Notes under the pieces: generated by a model
What the model was told of the DNA's origin: nothing
The model's input: only the letters and a program-made list of their open reading frames with translations
Database searches by the model: none
Source: SOKG01 sp964502665
GTDB taxonomy: Bacteria; Chloroflexota; Dehalococcoidia; SZUA-161
Length of the DNA: 18,202 nt
Reading direction: 5' to 3'
NCBI GenBank assembly: GCA_964502665.1
Contig: CAZCXP010000037.1
Span: 1 to 18,202, forward strand
Position numbers and translations under genes: made by a program
Shown here: one piece after another, positions 14,012 through 18,202 of the stretch
Layout: the number at the start of each line of letters is the position of its first letter
Numbering within the stretch: the first letter of the stretch is position 1

Positions 14012-14707
14012 ATGGCGCAAGAAATAGGGCTTCTCTCAGTCTTCGACAGCGGCAGGCTCAAAGAACCACCGTCGCTCTGGCTATCGCTCCTCAAGTGGTT
14101 GTTGCTCACTCCACGTCTTGTCCTCCTCGTACTGCTAGGACTGGCACTTCTAGTTAGTAATGTCCTGTCCTATTTAGCTGTCCTGTTCACTGCCAGGTTT
14201 CCGCAGGACAAGTTTGACTTCGCCGCAGGGGCTGCGCACTGTACCTGGCGTGTCGGATTCTACAGTCTGGAGGAATTCATCTATCGGAACTGGTCGAACA
14301 TCGATTGGGGCTCAGCGCTGGAACTCTACCAAACCGACAAGCACGGCGGCAGGCGATTTCCGGCCGGATCCTGGACCATAGATTTCCTGGCACGCGATAG
14401 AGACACAAACGATCTTGTCATAATTCAGTTGAAGAGAGGAGATACCAGCGATTCAGCGGTGGGTGAGCTCCTGCGATACGCTAGCTGGGTCAGGGAGAAG
14501 ATTGCTTCCGAAAGTCAGCATGTTAGAGGAATAATAATCGCGAAAAAGGTAGATGCGGCATTACAGTATGCCGTGAAGAACCTGGCATTCGTCGAAGTCA
14601 AAACATATGAGGTTGATTTCCACCTCAGCCTCAAAACCTCCAAGGCAGTGACACCCCCTGAGAGTGCTGTTGAGCCCGTTGAAAAGCAGGCGCCAAAAGC
14701 CCACTAA
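14012..14707 (+). CDS. membrane protein with C-terminal NucS-like PD-(D/E)XK nuclease domain
   Basis: A 231-residue protein in two parts. Residues about 20-95 are hydrophobic (WLLLTPRLVLLVLLGLALLV, then SNVLSYLAVLFT) followed by ARFPQDKFDFAAG...WRVGFYSLEEF. This resembles DUF4389 membrane proteins and should place one long or two short helices in the membrane. Residues about 96-200 read SWTIDFLARDRDTNDLVIIQ, LKRGDTSDSAVGELLRYASW and KIASES...VRGIIIAKKVDAAL, matching the C-terminal nuclease domain of NucS/DUF91: Asp124, then Gln139-x-Lys141 in place of Glu-x-Lys, then the GELLRY helix. QxK also occurs in Mrr-like nucleases, so activity is possible but unproven. Start ATG 14012 has a near-perfect AAAGGAGGT. 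Function is unknown; a membrane-anchored nuclease or nucleic-acid sensor is inference. Confidence 0.68.
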   Translation: MAQEIGLLSVFDSGRLKEPPSLWLSLLKWLLLTPRLVLLVLLGLALLVSNVLSYLAVLFTARFPQDKFDFAAGAAHCTWRVGFYSLEEFIYRNWSNIDWGSALELYQTDKHGGRRFPAGSWTIDFLARDRDTNDLVIIQLKRGDTSDSAVGELLRYASWVREKIASESQHVRGIIIAKKVDAALQYAVKNLAFVEVKTYEVDFHLSLKTSKAVTPPESAVEPVEKQAPKAH

Positions 14708-14749
14708 TCACCAGGGTGATCCCAGGTCAAGCGTTATGTCAACAAGCCC

Positions 14750-14778
14750 TTGACACGGTATCACTTGGAGCATAGAAT
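14750..14778 (+). promoter_or_regulatory. strong candidate sigma70-type promoter
   Basis: A perfect TTGACA at 14750-14755, a 17-bp spacer, then TAGAAT at 14773-14778 (five of six consensus matches). The expected transcription start is near 14785, giving a leader of about 60 bases for the CBS-domain gene, almost all of it a hairpin. Confidence 0.6.
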
Positions 14779-14793
14779 TCGACTACATAGACT

Positions 14794-14829
14794 GTATCCC
14801 ACCAGGGTCATAAGATACTGGTGGGATAC
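14794..14829 (+). promoter_or_regulatory. 12-bp perfect hairpin in the leader of the CBS-domain gene
   Basis: Arms GTATCCCACCAG (14794-14805) and CTGGTGGGATAC (14818-14829) with a 12-base loop. It starts about ten bases after the predicted transcription start and ends four bases before the Shine-Dalgarno ACGGAGG (14834-14840). No T-tract follows, so it is not a standard terminator. It may be an operator, an mRNA stabiliser or a translation-control structure. Confidence 0.6.
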
Positions 14830-14846
14830 TATAACGGAGGCCGGTA

Positions 14847-15488
14847 ATGTTTATGAGCGATGTAATGACCTGCAACGTCACTACCATCCCCAGTAGTACA
14901 TCACTCGCTGCGGCCAGAAGGATAATGGATGCCCATCGCCTGCGTCGCTTGCCTGTCGTGGATAAGGGACTACTGGTAGGCGTAGTCACCCGTGATGCGC
15001 TCGACAAGGCTGGCCCTTCCCGGCTTACGAGCTTCAACATTCATGATATCACTCGTGTATTGAACAAGGTTAAAGTCAAGGAGGTCATGGTCAAGGATCT
15101 GGTAACGGTCAGCCCTGATGCCACAGTGGAGGAGGGGGTGACCCTGGCGCAGAAAAAGAAAGTGGGAGCCCTGCTCGTGGTGGATGACGGCAGGCTGATG
15201 GGCATAGCCACCACCAACGACTTCTTCTACAAGATACTTAACCCTATCCTGGGGATAGACAAGCCCGGCTCCCGGCTTGTGGTCCGGAATTGTGAAGGGA
15301 CCAGAGATATCGAAAAGGTGGTCGCTGCCATAAACAAACTCGGCCTAGACGTAATAACCATGTTCATGCTTCCTATACCTGAGCGGGAAGCAAATAGCTT
15401 CGTCGTCCATCTGAGTTCAGAGGATCCCACTAACCTGATCGCGGAGTTGCGCCTGCTGGGCTTTACCGTCGAAAGAAGGGCGCGCTGA
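14847..15488 (+). CDS. CBS-CBS-ACT regulatory protein (AcuB-like)
   Basis: A 213-residue protein with two CBS motifs, MSDVMTCNVTTIPSSTSLAA...LPVVDKGLLVGVVTRDAL (about 3-52) and VKEVMVKDLVTVSPDATVEE...GALLVVDDGRLMGIATTNDF (about 76-130), then an ACT-like C-terminal domain (VVRNCEGTRDIEKVVAAINKLG...). CBS pairs bind adenosine nucleotides such as AMP, ATP or SAM; ACT domains bind small ligands. The combination is that of AcuB-type proteins, tied to acetoin use in Bacillus but widespread with unknown roles. ATG 14847 follows GGAGG by six bases; an ATG two codons on is possible. Its own promoter and a leader hairpin suggest independent regulation from the nuclease gene. The transglutaminase-like gene follows closely. 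Confidence 0.85.
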   Translation: MFMSDVMTCNVTTIPSSTSLAAARRIMDAHRLRRLPVVDKGLLVGVVTRDALDKAGPSRLTSFNIHDITRVLNKVKVKEVMVKDLVTVSPDATVEEGVTLAQKKKVGALLVVDDGRLMGIATTNDFFYKILNPILGIDKPGSRLVVRNCEGTRDIEKVVAAINKLGLDVITMFMLPIPEREANSFVVHLSSEDPTNLIAELRLLGFTVERRAR

Positions 15489-15501
15489 TTTCTTCTTGAT
15501 C

Positions 15502-16080
15502 ATGGCTGAGGTTATTGAGGGCAAGTTCAAGGCGTGGACCAAGGGGAAAAGCGCTGTGGAGGCGCGGGTAAACATCTACGAGAAAATAAGAGACATACCT
15601 TACGCTACAATCCCCGAAATTAATGATTCCAAGAGATACGTAGAAATACTCAGCCTCGGGAAGGGCTCGTGCACGCCGAAGCATTTGCTCCTCGGCGATA
15701 TGTATCAAAGACTTGGAATGCAAGTTCTATATGTAGTGTATCCCTTCAGATGGGACGAGGTTGAAATAGAGTATCCGCCTCAGCTTATGAGGCTGGCTAG
15801 AGAGCTTCCCCTGAGTCATCACCTTGCCTGCAAGGTAGATATAGATGGAGAACTCATTCTCGTCGATGCCACGCTCGATCCCCCGCTCAAGAAGTTAGGT
15901 CTCCCCGTGAACGAGGAATGGGATGGCGTTAGCAATACGGCGCTCCCCATAATTCCTTGTGGTGAAGAACAGATATATCATCCCGCCGAGGTATCTCTTA
16001 TGCAACCACAGCATGACGAAAGATCACTTGCGTTCTACAGCGAGCTCAACCGCTGGCTGGAAGTAGTGAGAGGGTCTTGA
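15502..16080 (+). CDS. transglutaminase-like cysteine-protease-fold protein
   Basis: A 192-residue cytoplasmic protein (no signal peptide) with a likely Cys-His-Asp triad in the order of transglutaminase-like/papain-fold enzymes: LGKGSCTPKHLLLGDMYQRLGM, then LSHHLACKVDIDGELILVDATLDPPL. The Cys starts a helix, the His begins a strand, and the Asp follows on the next strand (VDATLDP), as the family requires. Substrate unknown: peptidase, amidase or inactive binding domain are all open. The start is uncertain: ATG 15502 (TTG at 15496 also in frame) lacks a clear Shine-Dalgarno but lies 13 bp after the CBS gene stop, so coupling is likely. It ends 10 bp from the convergent nnr stop, with no clear terminator. 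Confidence 0.65.
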   Translation: MAEVIEGKFKAWTKGKSAVEARVNIYEKIRDIPYATIPEINDSKRYVEILSLGKGSCTPKHLLLGDMYQRLGMQVLYVVYPFRWDEVEIEYPPQLMRLARELPLSHHLACKVDIDGELILVDATLDPPLKKLGLPVNEEWDGVSNTALPIIPCGEEQIYHPAEVSLMQPQHDERSLAFYSELNRWLEVVRGS

Positions 16081-16090
16081 ACCCGTTGGG

Positions 16091-17665
16091 CTACACCACA
16101 TAGATGCTTTTATAGAAGTTTTCTGAGAGTTCCTCGAAGTTGGCGCGGTAATATCTCAAGGCGTCGGGCAGATAGTCCACAATGTCCTGCGCCGTGATGC
16201 CGTCCTCCCCCTTTTCTCTCGCCGCCAAGTCACCGGAGAGTCCGTGCATAAAGACACCTATTCTCACAGCCTCTCCAATGGGCAATCCCAGCCCGTACAT
16301 GGCTGCAACTGCGCCGGTGAGCGCATCACCACTTCCAGCGGTGGCCATTCCGGGGTTGCCGCTGGTGTTGATGTACACAGTCTCGTCGGGGTAGCCTATG
16401 AGCGAGTGGGCTCCTTTAAGCACAATGATGGCGTTCAGCTCCCTTGCCGTTCTCTGAAGCACATCCATCTTGTTCTTGTTTACATCATCTACTGCCATCT
16501 TGGTGATCCGGGCCATCTCGCCGCTGTGTGGCGTAAGTATCGTCGCTGCCCCCCTCGCTCTGACAAGCTCTATCTCACCAGCGATTGCGGTGATCCCATC
16601 GCCATCTATGAGCAAAGGGACCTCGATGCGCTTCGCCAGCTCCCTTGCCAGCTCCTGAGTCTCCGAGTTAAGAGAGAGGCCAGGGCCCAGAATGACCATG
16701 TTCACATTCTTCGAGAACTCCAGGAGTTCGTCCTTGCTTTCCAGGGCTAAACTTCCCGAACCGGTCTCCCTCTGAGGAAGAAAGACGATCTCGCTTCCTT
16801 TGCTTGCCAGGAATGGCGAGATGGACTGCGGTGTGGCAAGGTAAGAAAGCCCCCCACCAGCTTTGAGGAAGGAAAGAGCGGAGAAATAGGGCGCGCCCAG
16901 GTAGCTCGAAGAGCCCGAGATGAAGAGAGCCCTGCCATAGCTTCCCTTATGAGTGTCCTTCTCCCTTTGAGGGAGTCTGACAAGATCATTCACATGAACT
17001 TTTATGGAATCTGCTTCATAGAGCGACGGCGGAAAGGAAATATGAGATACGTAGAGCTTGCCGCATAGGTCAAAGCCCGGATAGAGCATGTTCCCCACTT
17101 TGGGAAGTCCATAGCTTATTGTATAGTCGCTCTTTACAGCCGCGCCCATCACCTCCCCCGTATCACCGTTTACGCCCGAGGGGATGTCGAGGCTGAAAAC
17201 CTTTTTCTTGCTCTCATTTATCAACTCAATGGCATCCTTGTATATTCCTGAGGTCTCCCTCATAAGACCGGTCCCGAATATGGCATCGACGATGGCATCG
17301 CAGTGGGAGGTGGCTCCCTCCAGTTGGTCGATCGACTCGACATCGTGGACCTCTATTGGCATCCTGGAAATAATGTCAAGATTGCTCTTTGCCGGTTCCC
17401 TCAGCTTATCCCTGTCCCCCAGCAGAAAGACCTTCACCTCTCCCCCACTGGAGTGAAGCTTCCTGCCGACCACGAATCCATCCCCCCCGTTGTTGCCAAC
17501 GCCGCAGAAAAGGACAAACCTCTGCCCCTTCACGCCAAATTCCTTCAGAATAACAAAATACGAGGCCTCACCCGCATTCTCCATCAGAATCTGCTGGGTG
17601 ATGCCGAACTCCTCCGTGGCCCTACGGTCCAGATTCCTCATCTCCTCAACCCGGCTTACTTTCAT
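16091..17665 (-). CDS. nnr: bifunctional NAD(P)H-hydrate epimerase / ADP-dependent dehydratase
   Basis: It repairs damaged NADHX/NADPHX: the N-terminal YjeF_N domain epimerises the hydrate and the C-terminal ribokinase-like domain dehydrates it using ADP or ATP. Seen in 524 residues: CGVGNNGGDGFVVGRKL (about 55-71), DAIFGTGL and FSLDIPSGVNGDTGE in the first half; then KGSYGRALFISGSSSYLGAP, LILGPGL-type strand VVILGPGLSL as MVILGPGLSL, LTPHSGEMARITK, IVLKGAHSLI and the catalytic ATAGSGDALTGAVAAMYGLG. I chose the ATG at 17665 because GGAGGA lies eight bases before it; the in-frame ATG at 17680 has none. It sits just downstream of the HD-domain gene, likely co-transcribed. Pairs thematically with the DUF89 phosphatase as metabolite repair. 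Confidence 0.93.
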   Translation of the reverse strand: MKVSRVEEMRNLDRRATEEFGITQQILMENAGEASYFVILKEFGVKGQRFVLFCGVGNNGGDGFVVGRKLHSSGGEVKVFLLGDRDKLREPAKSNLDIISRMPIEVHDVESIDQLEGATSHCDAIVDAIFGTGLMRETSGIYKDAIELINESKKKVFSLDIPSGVNGDTGEVMGAAVKSDYTISYGLPKVGNMLYPGFDLCGKLYVSHISFPPSLYEADSIKVHVNDLVRLPQREKDTHKGSYGRALFISGSSSYLGAPYFSALSFLKAGGGLSYLATPQSISPFLASKGSEIVFLPQRETGSGSLALESKDELLEFSKNVNMVILGPGLSLNSETQELARELAKRIEVPLLIDGDGITAIAGEIELVRARGAATILTPHSGEMARITKMAVDDVNKNKMDVLQRTARELNAIIVLKGAHSLIGYPDETVYINTSGNPGMATAGSGDALTGAVAAMYGLGLPIGEAVRIGVFMHGLSGDLAAREKGEDGITAQDIVDYLPDALRYYRANFEELSENFYKSIYVV

Positions 17666-17696
17666 TCGCCAATCCTCCATCCTCGTTTTCCGCTTT

Positions 17697-18202
17697 CTAA
17701 AGCCCTATCCTGCCGGCCACCTCGCGCATACCCATAATCACATCGCCGACCAGGTCTCCCAACTCCACACCCAGCATCTCCGTCCCCTTCTCTATTACGG
17801 AGCGATTTACACCTGCAGCGAATGACTTGTCCTTCCATTTCTTCATCACCGACTTTGGCTCCAGGTCTGCCACGCTTCTCGATGGTCGGATTATGGCCAC
17901 CGCTGCAATAAGGCCGGTCAGTTCATCGACAGCATAAAGCGTCTTCTCCACGTTAGTTTGCGGCTCAACGTCACTGCATATGCCCCAGCCATGAGACACA
18001 ATCGCTCGTATGTACTCCTTGGGCCAACCACGTTCCTCCAGTATCTCCTGCGTTTTCTTGCAGTGCTGCTCCGGAAAACGTTCGTAGTCCAGGTCATGCG
18101 CCAGTCCAATGATGCCCCACTTCTCCTCATCCTCGCCCATCTTACGGGCCATGTAGCGCATCACTCCCTCAACGCAATAGGCATGCTTCAGCAGGCTCTC
18201 AC
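17697..18202 (-). CDS. HD-domain phosphohydrolase, 5' end cut by window
   Basis: The - strand frame is open to the window edge, so the gene begins to the right; a GTG at 18164 lies after the first metal-ligand His and is unlikely to be the start. In about 168 visible residues: LLKHAYCVEGVMRYMARKMG (first His), GIIGLAHDLDYERFPEQH (the HD pair), then YIRAIVSHGW and a C-terminal segment with AVDELTGLIAAVAIIRPS and VGDVIMGMREVAGRIGL. This is the short HDIG/'predicted hydrolase' type common in anaerobes; HD enzymes hydrolyse nucleotides or phosphoesters with a metal. Substrate unknown. It ends 31 bp before the nnr start. Confidence 0.82.
   Translation of the reverse strand, partial: ESLLKHAYCVEGVMRYMARKMGEDEEKWGIIGLAHDLDYERFPEQHCKKTQEILEERGWPKEYIRAIVSHGWGICSDVEPQTNVEKTLYAVDELTGLIAAVAIIRPSRSVADLEPKSVMKKWKDKSFAAGVNRSVIEKGTEMLGVELGDLVGDVIMGMREVAGRIGL

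Overview
The window looks like a bacterial chromosome segment of moderate G+C, with clear Shine-Dalgarno sequences, some GTG starts and many short gene overlaps. The gene content fits an anaerobic, Chloroflexota/Dehalococcoidia-like lineage. Points in favour are a bacterial-type MetK beside a short (archaeal/thermophile-type) S-adenosylhomocysteinase, an archaeal-type bifunctional phosphoglucose/phosphomannose isomerase, and palindromic GTAGGGGCGGGTTT repeats that read as GAGFKPAPT when translated. The assignment is inference only. No rRNA, tRNA, CRISPR array or complete insertion sequence was seen. Both ends cut through genes: a P-loop kinase on the left and an HD-domain protein on the right.

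Left part (1-8354, all + strand). After the kinase comes a HicB/HicA-type toxin-antitoxin pair. A tightly packed run follows: PHP phosphoesterase, S-adenosylhomocysteinase, S-adenosylmethionine synthetase, sugar-phosphate nucleotidyltransferase, phosphomannomutase/phosphoglucomutase, and phosphoglucose/phosphomannose isomerase. Gaps run from 4-base overlaps to 16 bases, so this reads as one operon. It joins two steps of the activated methyl cycle to a three-step route from fructose-6-phosphate through mannose-6-phosphate and mannose-1-phosphate to a nucleotide sugar, plausibly GDP-mannose.

Middle part (8332-12706). A REP-associated tyrosine transposase (RAYT) gene on the - strand is flanked by copies of a 29-bp perfect palindrome and carries another copy inside its own coding sequence. 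The internal copy is bordered by a 7-bp direct repeat and adds exactly 12 codons in frame. Further copies lie at 12.3-12.4 kb, where a 38-bp piece of a neighbouring gene has been duplicated between them. REP copies supply the TAG stop codon of two unrelated genes, and a third gene's stop abuts a copy. Between the repeat clusters are a thiamine-diphosphate enzyme of the acetolactate synthase superfamily (+), a convergent zinc alcohol/polyol dehydrogenase (-) and a short unknown gene (-).

Right part (12428-18202). A DUF167 gene and a DUF89 (ARMT1-like) phosphatase gene lie on the - strand. The following 371-bp non-coding stretch holds a 59-bp cloverleaf-like palindromic element and a degenerate heptad repeat. 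Next on the + strand are a membrane protein that seems to fuse a DUF4389-like segment to a NucS-like PD-(D/E)XK nuclease domain, a CBS-CBS-ACT regulatory protein (AcuB-like) behind a strong sigma70-type promoter and a 12-bp leader hairpin, and a transglutaminase-like protein. Converging from the right are the NAD(P)H-hydrate repair enzyme Nnr and the cut HD-domain gene.

Most interesting: (1) the REP copy inserted in frame in its own presumed transposase, with a target-site-duplication-like direct repeat; (2) REPs acting as stop codons and as the site of a local duplication; (3) the apparent membrane-tethered nuclease; (4) the cloverleaf repeat at 13.8 kb.
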